Shown in pieces: positions 1 to 8,141 of a DNA stretch of 64,000 nucleotides. Below the pieces are notes generated by a model, which was given only the letters and a program-made list of their open reading frames with translations, was not told where the DNA came from and searched no databases. Position 1 is the stretch's first letter. The number at the start of each line of letters is the position of its first letter. Source of the DNA: Holtiella tumoricola (GTDB lineage Bacteria; Bacillota; Clostridia; Lachnospirales; Cellulosilyticaceae); NCBI RefSeq assembly GCF_027857615.1, contig NZ_JAQIFT010000040.1, positions 124,001 through 188,000 of the forward strand, given 5' to 3'. The translations under genes and the position numbers were made by a program.

Positions 1-648
1 TTTTTGAATTAGTTTTTCTTTACCGAAAAGATAGATTAAGAAAAACTAACCAAATGTATCACCTATCCCTTTAGCGTGTTATTTGTTTAACTTGCCCAAT
101 AAGCAATTTTCCTTTTAGCTAAACGGTATAGTTTGCAACGAATTTATAGATATTTGCATTTCTGATTTCTAAAGAAAAAGCTTTGAAAACAATTTATTTA
201 TCTTGTTTTTGATCATTTTAATTTTGTGAAAATTTCACTCTATACATTTGTTTTCACTTTCGGTATAACTATGCTATAAGCTTCATTCGACGCCCAATAT
301 AAAAGTACAGCCTAAAAGGTTATTCTAGATAAATCCTTTAACTGTACCACTAAGAATAGCTTTTGAAACTTTTAGTCTTCCCCCTACTAAGAGTGGATGA
401 ACTTATTTTTAGGTCCTCCTCTATAAAGTGGTGGCAACTTCATAGAGTGGGGTATTATCGCTTTTACTTCAAATAGCCTGTTTAACCTTCTGATACACAT
501 TACTTTATCTTAATCGGATCGACCAACCTAACAACTGGTGGTGATAACTATATTGATAGCGCTTTCACCTAAGGAACCTTATGAAGGGATATCCTTTTAA
601 TGTAGACCCATGTGATTCGGTTTATTAAACAATGCTATTTATCCTTTG
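1..648. other. Gene-poor region, probable upstream region of a gene left of the window
   Basis: No intact coding region is visible. An AT-rich inverted repeat lies at about 10-20 and 38-48. A catabolite-response-like element is at 553-568. On the minus strand about 40 codons ending near 365 read as an open frame (residues KLPPLYRGGPKNKFIHS before a double stop). It has no ribosome binding site and may be the worn end of a mobile-element gene, but I could not identify it. Because the neighbouring genes run leftward and a terminator closes the first of them at 649-718, the stretch most likely holds the promoter and leader of a leftward gene beyond position 1. Confidence 0.4.
553..568. promoter_or_regulatory. 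cre-like catabolite control site
   Basis: The 16 bases read TTGATAGCGCTTTCAC. This fits the Firmicute CcpA operator pattern WTGNNARCGNWWWCAW at every position except the last. It sits in the gene-free left end, so its target is probably outside the window. Chance occurrence cannot be excluded. Confidence 0.4.
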
Positions 649-718
649 CCACAACAAAACAAGCCAGCCTAAGTTCTACCTCTGTTTCATCAGGGGGAAG
701 GTAGATTTAGGTTGGCTT
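649..718 (-). terminator. Intrinsic terminator after the ANT(6) gene
   Basis: A long, nearly perfect inverted repeat (arms 661-681 and 699-718) is followed on the minus strand by GTTTTGTTG. It starts 17 bases after the stop codon of the leftward adenylyltransferase gene and closes that transcription unit. Confidence 0.85.
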
Positions 719-734
719 GTTTTGCATATATAAT

Positions 735-1628
735 CTAGTAAATGTGAGTTGCATCTTTGGGTAATTGGTGAACATGTTCTAAATGCTTATAACTGGCATC
801 TGCTTCGGCTTGATTATAACGATAGCCAAGTCTATCAGCCACTTCCTTTGCAACTTCATCAAAAAGTTTGCACATGATAAAGGTGGCTTGCCACATCTGT
901 TCTAAATCTGCAGGAGCATACGTTGCTAAAAAGCGATTATAGGTTTCTTGATCAAGATAACGATCCATATATTTTGCAGATTTCCCAACACTACATGAAA
1001 AGTTTGTATCAAGCCCTATCTTCCAAGAAAGAAGACTCACGAGCTGAGGTCTAATACATGCATTCACCATATCCATAACATAGGGGATTTCTTCACGCCA
1101 AAGCCCTTTGGCCACATTATTTAGGCACCACCAAAACTCATTACACACCCCTAGAAATTCATAAAGTGTTGGTCTTTGTACATGATAATTTTCATCTGTT
1201 GACGGAGGTATCATAGGTAAGACAGACTGTTTATCTAATAGAATCATACAGAGTGTATCTGCTAAGAGATCTTTTTTAGCATACGCTACTCGGGAGACAT
1301 GTAAATCTAATCGGTTGCCATCTGCAAATTGAATAAGCCAACCATATGTATCTTCTAAGTTACAATCCTCTCCACGAAGCACATCACTTTTTTCTGGCAT
1401 TTGCATATAGAGTCTTTCACTAAAATGGTCAATCCAAGTTTCATCCTCATAAAATGGTTTTGTTTCTGAGACCACATAGATAATATCATAGTCTTGAAAA
1501 ATATCTTTGGGAACATTGGAATTAGTCCTAGAACCATTCATATAGACGGCATGAATACGTGGATCTTGTTTTGCAATCCCTATAATCAAATCAAACATTT
1601 CTTGTTCTGTTCTCATATTTATTTTCAT
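735..1628 (-). CDS. aadE: Aminoglycoside 6-adenylyltransferase (ANT(6)/AadE family)
   Basis: Predicted cytoplasmic enzyme that transfers AMP from ATP to the 6-hydroxyl of streptomycin. The N-terminus matches the ANT(6)-I family: the nucleotidyltransferase signature GSRTN is at residues 32-36, followed by NVPKDIFQDYDI with the metal-binding DYD at 46-48. The 297-residue length is normal for the family. Two starts are possible. The first ATG (1628) abuts its GAGAGGG ribosome site. The second (1616, giving MRTEQ as in known homologues) is 12 bases away, so 1616 is at least as likely. The gene begins inside the end of the hydrolase gene upstream, suggesting coupled translation. The family assignment is firm. 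Whether it confers resistance is inference. Confidence 0.9.
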   Translation of the reverse strand: MKINMRTEQEMFDLIIGIAKQDPRIHAVYMNGSRTNSNVPKDIFQDYDIIYVVSETKPFYEDETWIDHFSERLYMQMPEKSDVLRGEDCNLEDTYGWLIQFADGNRLDLHVSRVAYAKKDLLADTLCMILLDKQSVLPMIPPSTDENYHVQRPTLYEFLGVCNEFWWCLNNVAKGLWREEIPYVMDMVNACIRPQLVSLLSWKIGLDTNFSCSVGKSAKYMDRYLDQETYNRFLATYAPADLEQMWQATFIMCKLFDEVAKEVADRLGYRYNQAEADASYKHLEHVHQLPKDATHIY

Positions 1629-2364
1629 CCCTCTCTTTATCTAATAAAGCCTGAAAATGCTTTAAGATATCTGTTCGCTCTTCTTCTACATAATAAAAAT
1701 GTCCAGACTCCTTAAGTGTAGCTATTTGAACATTTTTCATGCCCTTAAAATACTTTAACGACCTCATACTTACAAATTCATCCTGCTCAGATTGGAAGAT
1801 AAAAATAGGCAACTTTAACTGACTCACTAACTGTCTTGTTGTATAAGCTATATGAAAGAGCTCCACATATCTTGGCAACCATGTAACATAATAAAGTAAC
1901 GGTTGACGCTCTATGCTACATGCCTTTTTAGCTGCCACAGCTAGTGTATCTTCAGCTTTAACCAAGTCGAGTGCTACTTTTAAACTATTGATCATGCCCT
2001 GATACTTTAGTCTGATACATAAGGGAATAGCCAGTAAAAAAAGTGCTTTAATGGATTGAGGATAGTGCATCGCACATTCTATCGCTAACAACGTCCCCAT
2101 AGAATGCCCCACTAAAATAATATGTTTATAGTTTTCTTCTAAGCCTTCTACAGTCTTAAATACATGCTGCTTCCATTGTTTTAAGCTACTTTTAGCAAAG
2201 TCCTTACCTGTTGCACCATGCCCAGGCAACAAAAGATTAACGGTATCTACTTTATCCTTTGCTTTTTCTATAAAATCTTCAAATTGGTTGGGACCTTCAA
2301 TAATACCATGAACAAATACAACAACAGTATCTGACTTTTTTAAGTTAATAGGATCAATCATCAT
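1591..2364 (-). CDS. Alpha/beta hydrolase (carboxylesterase/lysophospholipase type)
   Basis: A serine hydrolase of about 257 residues. The nucleophile elbow GHSMG places the catalytic serine at residue 88. An early VFVHGI strand-turn (about 17-21) forms the oxyanion hole. SEQDEF and SGHF near the C-terminus supply the likely acid and histidine. The frame is open further upstream, but I chose the ATG at 2364 because AAGGAG lies nine bases before it and the longer form would overlap the ATPase gene by 68 bases. With this start the overlap is only 11 bases. It probably acts on small esters or acylglycerols in the cytoplasm. The substrate cannot be read from sequence. It sits between the AAA ATPase and the ANT(6) gene in one leftward unit. 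Confidence 0.85.
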   Translation of the reverse strand: MMIDPINLKKSDTVVVFVHGIIEGPNQFEDFIEKAKDKVDTVNLLLPGHGATGKDFAKSSLKQWKQHVFKTVEGLEENYKHIILVGHSMGTLLAIECAMHYPQSIKALFLLAIPLCIRLKYQGMINSLKVALDLVKAEDTLAVAAKKACSIERQPLLYYVTWLPRYVELFHIAYTTRQLVSQLKLPIFIFQSEQDEFVSMRSLKYFKGMKNVQIATLKESGHFYYVEEERTDILKHFQALLDKERDENKYENRTRNV

Positions 2365-3220
2365 CTTCAAATGCTCCTTGATGTCTTTTAAAAAACTGAT
2401 AATAGGTTTGAACATTTTCAAGTTCTGTCCATTTTTTTATGGTTACAGGGTCTGCATCTAAATCATAGATTTTTGCCCCTTGTATCGCCAATAAAAAAGG
2501 GGAATGAGTTGAAATAATAAACTGACAATCAAAATATCTAGCAGATTCTTCAATGAACTTTACTAACTCAAGTTGTCTTTGAGGAGATAGACTGTTTTCA
2601 GGCTCATCTAGAATATAAAGCCCACCTTCTTCAATCTTTTCTAAAAAATATTTATAAGCACTTTCACCATTGGAATACTCACGAATGTTATTCATAAGAT
2701 TGGTGCGCACATATTTAGATTGGGTCTTGCTACGGGATTCATTGACTTTTTTGAGTTCATCATAATCTTCTAGAGAACGAAACTTAAAGTTCGTATGCTT
2801 AAAATCTAAATACTCTTTGAATAAGTCCTCTCGTTTCTCATCAATGCCCTCATTAAGGGTACGAATATTAAGCATATAGTCAAAAACATCATCGCTTGTG
2901 ATAATCTTACTTCTACTAGGAATCTCTTGGGCAATTTCTAAATCACACAAGTCTAAATAGTCTTGATAGAAATTAGATCGATTGTATAAAGATTCTCGTG
3001 AAATGCGTAGCTTTTCAGCGATAACGTTTAATGCCGTTGATTTACCTGAGCCATTACCACCATAAAGAATGGTTATAGGTTCAAAATCTATCCGTTCAAA
3101 ATGATGCTTAGATAAGATTTTAAAGGGATAGAAGGTATCATAGCACTTTCTTTTAATTAATATAATAAAATCAAATTCTTTGTCATCATTTGGAAATTTA
3201 AAACTTTCTAAATAAATCAT
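2354..3220 (-). CDS. AAA/ABC-type ATPase (AAA_21-like, stand-alone)
   Basis: A 288-residue ABC-type ATPase without membrane segments. Walker A GGNGSGKST is at residues 54-62. A NGESAYKYF segment resembles the ABC signature region. Walker B is ILDEPENSLSP, followed by an ISTHSPFLL switch histidine. This architecture is that of the OLD/RecF-like stand-alone ATPases often found next to accessory or defence genes. No nuclease or toxin partner is adjacent here, so its role is unknown. A good ribosome site (AAAGGTGA) precedes the ATG. The gene overlaps the hydrolase gene by a few bases and is probably cotranscribed with it. Confidence 0.85.
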   Translation of the reverse strand: MIYLESFKFPNDDKEFDFIILIKRKCYDTFYPFKILSKHHFERIDFEPITILYGGNGSGKSTALNVIAEKLRISRESLYNRSNFYQDYLDLCDLEIAQEIPSRSKIITSDDVFDYMLNIRTLNEGIDEKREDLFKEYLDFKHTNFKFRSLEDYDELKKVNESRSKTQSKYVRTNLMNNIREYSNGESAYKYFLEKIEEGGLYILDEPENSLSPQRQLELVKFIEESARYFDCQFIISTHSPFLLAIQGAKIYDLDADPVTIKKWTELENVQTYYQFFKRHQGAFEDDD

Positions 3221-3245
3221 TTTGTCACCTTTATCTGTTCTAAAT

Positions 3246-3776
3246 TTAGTTTCTCCACTCAGATTTTAAAATGCCATAGAGATACGTATCAAGCCATAGA
3301 GGGTTACCCATGGCATCTTGCTTAAAATAGATGTTTTGTTTCAAGTGTCCCTCTCGTCTCATATGTAACTTTTCTAAAAGCTTCCATGAAGCATGGTTAT
3401 CCGGATTGCACATAGCAATGATTCTTCTGGCGCCAAGTTCTGTAAAAGCATAATCAACCAGGGCACGGGTACTTTCTATGGCATACCCTTGTCCTTGATA
3501 CTTTCGATTAAAAACATATCCAAGCTCCCACGTATCAAACGCACTTTGGTCTAAATAGAGATTACCTATTAACTTATCGTTTTCTTTTAAACATACAGCA
3601 TAAAAACTCTTATGCTGAGCTCTTTTTGACGCCTCTTCTTTTGCTTCTTCTTCAAAGAAGATATCATATGGTTCAAACTTTACAACCTCAGGATCTGATA
3701 AATAGTCATAAAGGTCTTTCCAATCCTCTTTTCGAAATCGACGGATATATACTCTTTCTAAAATCATCGGTTCCAT
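3246..3776 (-). CDS. GNAT N-acetyltransferase (RimJ/RimL type)
   Basis: A GNAT acetyltransferase of 176 residues, probably acting on a protein N-terminus or small amine with acetyl-CoA. It shows the RimJ/RimL pattern: LRxF-type first strand (VYIRRFRKEDW), 'LYDYLSDPEVVKFEPY', an acetyl-CoA loop in NRKYQGQGYAIEST and the final 'ARRIIAMCNPDNHASWKLLEKLHM' helix. The start is set at the ATG at 3776 because AAGGAGAGG lies directly upstream; a longer reading frame adds 24 residues that do not belong to the fold. It is the first of several GNAT genes in this part of the window. The substrate is unknown. Confidence 0.85.
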   Translation of the reverse strand: MEPMILERVYIRRFRKEDWKDLYDYLSDPEVVKFEPYDIFFEEEAKEEASKRAQHKSFYAVCLKENDKLIGNLYLDQSAFDTWELGYVFNRKYQGQGYAIESTRALVDYAFTELGARRIIAMCNPDNHASWKLLEKLHMRREGHLKQNIYFKQDAMGNPLWLDTYLYGILKSEWRN

Positions 3777-3870
3777 TTCACCTCTCCTTACCTTGTGCTC
3801 TCTTTTAATATACTGTATAATCAATGCCCCGGTAAAAATTATGTTCACTATTAATAAACTTATAAGTAAA

Positions 3871-3906
3871 GAGCCAATTATAGACTCACCTGAGTCAAAT
3901 TGGCTC
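3871..3906 (-). terminator. Intrinsic terminator after the ABC exporter gene
   Basis: Nine-base outer arms (GAGCCAATT / AATTGGCTC) enclose a second palindrome (GACTCA / TGAGTC), followed on the minus strand by TTTACTTAT. It lies just after the stop codon of the exporter gene. Confidence 0.8.
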
Positions 3907-3915
3907 CCTTTCTAT

Positions 3916-5607
3916 CTATTCCTCTAAACTCCCTACATGATAGAGTTCTTTAAAATAATCATTATCTGCTAAGAGCTCATTAAAGTGCCCTTCACCTACT
4001 ACAGTACCCATATGAAAGGCTAAAATACGATCAAAGTCTTTAATGGCATTTAATCGGTGTGCAATGGTTATTACGGTACAAGGTGCCGCCACTTCAAGTA
4101 CTGCCTTCATAACATGTTCTTCTGTTAGATTATCCATTGCTGAAGTTGCTTCATCTAAAATAATAACCTTTGAGTCTTGGAACCAAATACGTGCCAGTGC
4201 TAAGCGCTGCCTTTCGCCACCAGATAGAGTGATTCCCCTTTCACCTAATTTCGTTTCTAACCCATGGCTTAACTTAGTAAACCACTCTTCAAGGCATACA
4301 TGTTTTAAGACAGCTACAATCTCCTCATCAGCAATTTGCTTATCAAAGATTAGATTTTCTCTGAGTGTCCCATCAAATATAGGACTTTCCTGTGGGATAT
4401 AAAGGATCTGCTTATAATAGTCCTCCAAGCATATCTTGCCTAATGCTTGACCATCTATTTGAATTTCACCACAAGTAGGCTTGAGCAAGCCAATCAATAA
4501 CTTCACTAAGGTGGATTTACCAGAGCCACTTCCCCCGACAAAGGCTATTTTTTCCCCTGCTTGAATGGCGAGCGATAAGTTCTTAAAAATCATTTGCTTA
4601 CTGTATGCAAAATCTATCTGGCAAATATTGAATGCTCCTTGTAAGCTTTGTAGGGGCTCACCTATCTGTAATTGTTTATCTTCTTTTGCATCTAGAAAAT
4701 GTGTATATCTTTTAAAAGCCGATTGGTCCAATTTATATTGTACAAACAGTACATTAAAAATGGCTATAGGGGTATAGGCATGGTCAACCAAAGTAATAAG
4801 GGCAATAACTGCTCCAATGGTAAGGCTTTTGGTGAACCAAGCATAAAGAATAATCCCTATTTTGATTAAGGTAACCAATAATGCAAATAACGTAAAAAAT
4901 GCTTCATGAATTAAACTCATTTTAATTTTTGAATCCACAATTTGTGTCTTTGCATGATTTGCATGAGCGATTTCAGCTTTAAACTTTCTATGTAGTCTAA
5001 AGGTTACCATTTCCATAAAACCACGTGTTAGGAAATGGGTCATTTGCTCTTCATTATTCAATATTTTTTCTTTTAAGTGATATAAAGAACGCAGCAGTAT
5101 ATTAGTAATCACAAATACAAGAATATAACCTGCTAATACAGCATAAGCAATAGAAGTGTTTAATCTCCAAATAAATAACATACTAAAACCTATAGAAGGT
5201 AGTAGCTTCCTTGCCATTTCAAAATAAAAATCAAATAAGATTCGCTTACCTGCACCAGAACCACTTTCAATCTTTTGTAAAAGTTCCCCTGTCCCTAGTG
5301 ATTGATAGGTTTGATAATCAATACAACTCACCTTTTTTAAGGCCTGTACCTTTAAATCTAAATAGATGCCATTTTCTAATTTTCTACCAGGATATTCATC
5401 AAGGTAATTTCCTATACAAATGAGGAGCAAAACACTCCCATAGATGATAATAAACCTAAATGTCAAAGTACCTGCTGTAAAATGGTCAATCAGTTGCTGA
5501 TAGTAATTGGCACTTAAATTAGTCAAAAAGGCTAATACAATCCCTACTACAATATAGATTCCTATCCATACTTTATTTTTCTTAACAATTTCTTTTAAAT
5601 ACATCAT
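3916..5607 (-). CDS. ABC exporter half-transporter (fused membrane and ATPase domains)
   Basis: A 563-residue type IV (MsbA/LmrA-like) ABC transporter. The N-terminal ~310 residues hold six predicted membrane helices, with the first at residues 14-32. The C-terminal ATPase has Walker A GGSGSGKST, signature LSGGERQRLALAR, Walker B KVIILDEATSAMD and switch histidine TIAHR. There is no peptidase domain at the N-terminus. No second half-transporter is adjacent, so it should work as a homodimer exporting a drug, lipid or peptide. AAAGGAG sets the start at one of two adjacent ATG codons. A nested palindrome lies 70-110 bases upstream and could be an operator. The substrate is unknown. Confidence 0.92.
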   Translation of the reverse strand: MMYLKEIVKKNKVWIGIYIVVGIVLAFLTNLSANYYQQLIDHFTAGTLTFRFIIIYGSVLLLICIGNYLDEYPGRKLENGIYLDLKVQALKKVSCIDYQTYQSLGTGELLQKIESGSGAGKRILFDFYFEMARKLLPSIGFSMLFIWRLNTSIAYAVLAGYILVFVITNILLRSLYHLKEKILNNEEQMTHFLTRGFMEMVTFRLHRKFKAEIAHANHAKTQIVDSKIKMSLIHEAFFTLFALLVTLIKIGIILYAWFTKSLTIGAVIALITLVDHAYTPIAIFNVLFVQYKLDQSAFKRYTHFLDAKEDKQLQIGEPLQSLQGAFNICQIDFAYSKQMIFKNLSLAIQAGEKIAFVGGSGSGKSTLVKLLIGLLKPTCGEIQIDGQALGKICLEDYYKQILYIPQESPIFDGTLRENLIFDKQIADEEIVAVLKHVCLEEWFTKLSHGLETKLGERGITLSGGERQRLALARIWFQDSKVIILDEATSAMDNLTEEHVMKAVLEVAAPCTVITIAHRLNAIKDFDRILAFHMGTVVGEGHFNELLADNDYFKELYHVGSLEE

Positions 5608-5678
5608 ATCTGTACTCCTTTAGTTTTGAATTAATCGGAATTTGTACAGTTATGACTGCTAGCACATTTCATTTTCAT

Positions 5679-5719
5679 CTCAGTACAATCTGCTAACAGA
5701 TTACATACACTGTACTGAG
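5679..5719. repeat. Nested palindrome upstream of the ABC exporter gene
   Basis: Outer arms CTCAGTACA (5679-5687) and TGTACTGAG (5711-5719) enclose inner arms ATCTG and CAGAT (5688-5692, 5697-5701). There is no T-run on either strand, so it does not look like a terminator. Its place 70-110 bases before the exporter start suggests a regulator binding site. Confidence 0.5.
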
Positions 5720-5802
5720 TTGTTATCTCGTTGATGTCTCAAAAGAGCTCACCCCTTTATATAAACTATAATCAAATTATAAAATACTTTCAAATATAAA
5801 GA

Positions 5803-5830
5803 AATACCCTTGAACCAAATCAAGGGTATT
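5803..5830 (-). terminator. Bidirectional terminator after the VOC gene
   Basis: Perfect 11-base arms (AATACCCTTGA / TCAAGGGTATT) with a six-base loop lie directly after the stop codon of the VOC-family gene. The right arm is followed by TTTATTATT and the other side by TTTCTTTATA, so it can work both ways. Confidence 0.85.
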
Positions 5831-5834
5831 TTTA

Positions 5835-6215
5835 TTATTGATCTTCTCTTAATAAGTATGAATTATTGTCTTGGTCTTTAAAGCTAAACATACTTCCATA
5901 AGGCATCTTCATTAAATCGCCTACTTCTACACCCTTTGCTTTCATCTCTTCATAGCTTTTTTCAATATTTTGAGTACTTAAAATGACATTTGGATGAAGT
6001 ACATTGGCTTCTTTATTTTGAGCTAACATTAACCCTTTTTCATAAAGTACAAAAGTTGTCTCGCAACCTTTTTTAGGTGCTACTTCTAACCAAGTCATAT
6101 GAGGTCCCATTGGTTGTTCAAAAGCGACTACAAAACCTAGTTTTTCACACCAAAATTGCTTTGCTTCTGCTTGATTTTCTACATATATTGTTATTTTACC
6201 GATTTTATTAATCAT
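5835..6215 (-). CDS. VOC-family (glyoxalase/bleomycin-resistance fold) protein
   Basis: A 126-residue vicinal-oxygen-chelate protein with two beta-alpha-beta-beta-beta repeats. It starts INKIGKITIYVENQAEAKQFW, typical of the glyoxalase/dioxygenase/bleomycin-binding superfamily, and ends in SFKDQDNNSYLLRE where a metal-binding glutamate usually lies. Members bind a metal and either isomerise or cleave a substrate or sequester a drug; which of these applies cannot be told. AGAGGAGG precedes the ATG. It is a single-gene unit closed by its own terminator. Confidence 0.85.
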   Translation of the reverse strand: MINKIGKITIYVENQAEAKQFWCEKLGFVVAFEQPMGPHMTWLEVAPKKGCETTFVLYEKGLMLAQNKEANVLHPNVILSTQNIEKSYEEMKAKGVEVGDLMKMPYGSMFSFKDQDNNSYLLREDQ

Positions 6216-6275
6216 AAGTTGCCTCCTCTTTAGATGTCTTATCCTAACTATTATATCCCAAATGGATATTTTTAC

Positions 6276-6330
6276 AAATAAATCTTACAAAATCGCAAGA
6301 AATAAATTCACCCTTCTGTAAGATTTATTT
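6276..6330. repeat. Perfect 14-base inverted repeat at the promoter of the C39-like peptidase gene
   Basis: AAATAAATCTTACA (6276-6289) and its exact complement (6317-6330) are separated by 27 bases. A TATACT hexamer at 6344-6349 is a plausible -10 element for the rightward gene. The right arm would then cover the -35 region, which is otherwise a poor consensus. This is the geometry of a repressor or activator operator. Confidence 0.5.
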
Positions 6331-6392
6331 TCTAAAATAAGCTTATACTACAATAGACTTGATGACATGACAAACAGCGATGAGGGATGAAA

Positions 6393-7181
6393 ATGAAGAG
6401 ACGTAGAAAGAGAAAATTAAAGAAGAATGTACTTAGAACATTATTGACTGCAGGTATTATAACCCTTATATCCTTTGGTTTTATACAAAATCAATTAGCA
6501 AGGCAACCTGTAGTCGCTCAAAATGTAAAAAAGGATATTAAGATGGATCATATATTAGCCAATGAGACTCTGTATCCTAGTGCACTAGTAGAACTGGCAT
6601 TAACGAAACCGGAAACAAGAACATTTGTTTATAATTATTTAGAAAAGAAAGATTTACCAAAGAAGGATCTAACACTAAAAAATTATACAAAAAGCACCTT
6701 TCCTCTCTTTATACAGTGGGATGAAAGATGGGGATATGATCAATATGGTGATAACTATATGGCGATTAATGGATGTGGACCGACTACTTTAGCAATGGCT
6801 ATTGTAGGCCTTACAGGAAATACGGATGTAAATCCTAAAATGGTAGCAGATTTTAGTGTTCAAAATGGCTACTATGTCAATAATGTAGGTACCAGTTGGG
6901 CATTGATGTCAAAAGGTGCTCAGGCATTTGGTCTAAATAGCAAAGAGGTTCCTCTTAGTGAATCTAAGATCCTATCGCTTCTAAGGGAGGGGCAACCCAT
7001 TATTGCCTCTATGGGACCAGGAACCTTTACCACAAGTGGTCACTTCATACTCCTTACAGGTATTACTGAGGACAACAAAATTATTGTCAATGATTCTGAC
7101 AGTAAAGTACGAAGTGAAATGACTTGGGACATAGACGTATTTATGAAAGAAACTAAAAATCTTTGGACATTTTACATATAA
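6393..7181 (+). CDS. Membrane-anchored C39-like cysteine peptidase
   Basis: About 262 residues. A very basic N-terminus (KRRRKRKLKKN) is followed by one hydrophobic segment (about 16-32), so the enzyme should be anchored outside the cell or secreted. The C-terminal domain is Peptidase_C39_2-like: the catalytic cysteine lies in NGCGPTTLAMA, the histidine in SGHFILLTG and the third residue in IVNDSDSK. The ATG at 6393 is preferred over one two codons earlier because GAGGG abuts the first and sits six bases from the second. Its substrate, perhaps cell-wall or secreted peptides, is unknown. No exporter or leader peptide gene lies on the same strand beside it. Confidence 0.8.
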   Translation: MKRRRKRKLKKNVLRTLLTAGIITLISFGFIQNQLARQPVVAQNVKKDIKMDHILANETLYPSALVELALTKPETRTFVYNYLEKKDLPKKDLTLKNYTKSTFPLFIQWDERWGYDQYGDNYMAINGCGPTTLAMAIVGLTGNTDVNPKMVADFSVQNGYYVNNVGTSWALMSKGAQAFGLNSKEVPLSESKILSLLREGQPIIASMGPGTFTTSGHFILLTGITEDNKIIVNDSDSKVRSEMTWDIDVFMKETKNLWTFYI

Positions 7182-7195
7182 GTGTCACCTTACTT

Positions 7196-7238
7196 AATAA
7201 GCTCTCTCTCCTTTGGTGCTAAGGAGAGAGAGCTTATT
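7196..7238 (+). terminator. Intrinsic terminator after the C39-like peptidase gene
   Basis: Perfect 18-base arms (7196-7213, 7221-7238; AATAAGCTCTCTCTCCTT and its complement) with a seven-base loop are followed by ATTTCTT. It starts 14 bases after the stop codon. Confidence 0.85.
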
Positions 7239-7321
7239 ATTTCTTATCAGATAATGATTTTTACAGGTCTTGAAGAATTTCACTTTTCTTCATCTTCTTC
7301 AGTTATAATAAGATACGCCTC

Positions 7322-7999
7322 TTAGGCATAGACTTGATGCCCGTATTCACTATAATGATCAATCATTTCTTTGAGTTTGTTCTTATCTTTATAGACAATT
7401 TGTTGCCCTTTTTTCTGTATAATATTTTGGCTTTTAAGTTCTTGCATAATACGTGCAATGGTCACCATATGAACCCCTAAGTATTTTGCTATTTCATTAT
7501 ATCTAAAGTATTTGTCTAATACATATTCACCTTGTTCTAGCTTTGCTAATTGGAGGAGCATTTTACATACTCTGATATTCGTATGTTCATGGTTTGCACT
7601 TTGAAAATGGTAAAGCACATCTGAATAGTGTTTAGACATTGCTCTTGCAATCATAAATCCTACTTTGGGGTCTTGGTCAACAAGTTCATTAATCACTTTA
7701 TGAGGAATTTTATAAACCACGCACGTTGTTTTCGTCACAAAGTAAGTTTCCTCATTCTTAGAATATCTGTCTTCACCTAATCCATAGCAAATAACGCCTA
7801 ATAATGAGTCCTCTTGAAGATAGTTATAAATAATCTCTTCTCCTGTCTTACTCTTACGTACTAATGCACACAAACCTTCTTGGAGGTAGTAAATATAATC
7901 TCTGTTATCATCAATTTTCGAAAGGCTTACCCCTTTTGGTAAAACTTCTCTCATTCCTGCATTGCATAATGCTTCTTTATAAGATGTTTCAATCATCAT
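7322..7999 (-). CDS. Crp/Fnr-family transcription regulator
   Basis: A 225-residue regulator. The N-terminal ~120 residues form a cyclic-nucleotide-binding-type beta barrel (YYLQEGLCALVRKSKTGEE). A long dimer helix and a C-terminal winged helix follow, with the recognition region YNEIAKYLGVHMVTIARIMQELKSQ. There is no N-terminal four-cysteine cluster as in oxygen-sensing Fnr, so an iron-sulfur sensor is unlikely; the ligand is unknown. It stands alone, is read leftward and has AAGGAG before two adjacent ATG codons. Its targets cannot be inferred from position. Confidence 0.88.
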   Translation of the reverse strand: MMIETSYKEALCNAGMREVLPKGVSLSKIDDNRDYIYYLQEGLCALVRKSKTGEEIIYNYLQEDSLLGVICYGLGEDRYSKNEETYFVTKTTCVVYKIPHKVINELVDQDPKVGFMIARAMSKHYSDVLYHFQSANHEHTNIRVCKMLLQLAKLEQGEYVLDKYFRYNEIAKYLGVHMVTIARIMQELKSQNIIQKKGQQIVYKDKNKLKEMIDHYSEYGHQVYA

Positions 8000-8141
8000 A
8001 TTCCTACTACTCCTTCGTTATATTTTTAACATATGTATTTTAAATACATCTAAATGTATCTCTTAATGATGTTAAGTATAGCGTAAGGGATGGTAAAAGA
8101 AAAATAATAATTTTTAATACTATCATTAAAAAAATTAATGA

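Noticed and set aside
1..648. Insertion sequence or group II intron remnant
   Set aside because: A short peptide-like stretch on the minus strand looks like a worn gene end, but no transposase motif, terminal repeats or target duplication could be found, so no mobile element is called.
2354..3220. Stand-alone AAA ATPase as part of an OLD/Gabija-type defence pair
   Set aside because: No nuclease, helicase or toxin gene adjoins it; the neighbours are a hydrolase and an acetyltransferase.
3916..7181. ABC exporter plus C39-like peptidase as a bacteriocin export and maturation system
   Set aside because: The genes are on opposite strands and separated by an unrelated VOC gene and terminator; the exporter has no N-terminal peptidase domain and no leader-peptide gene is seen.
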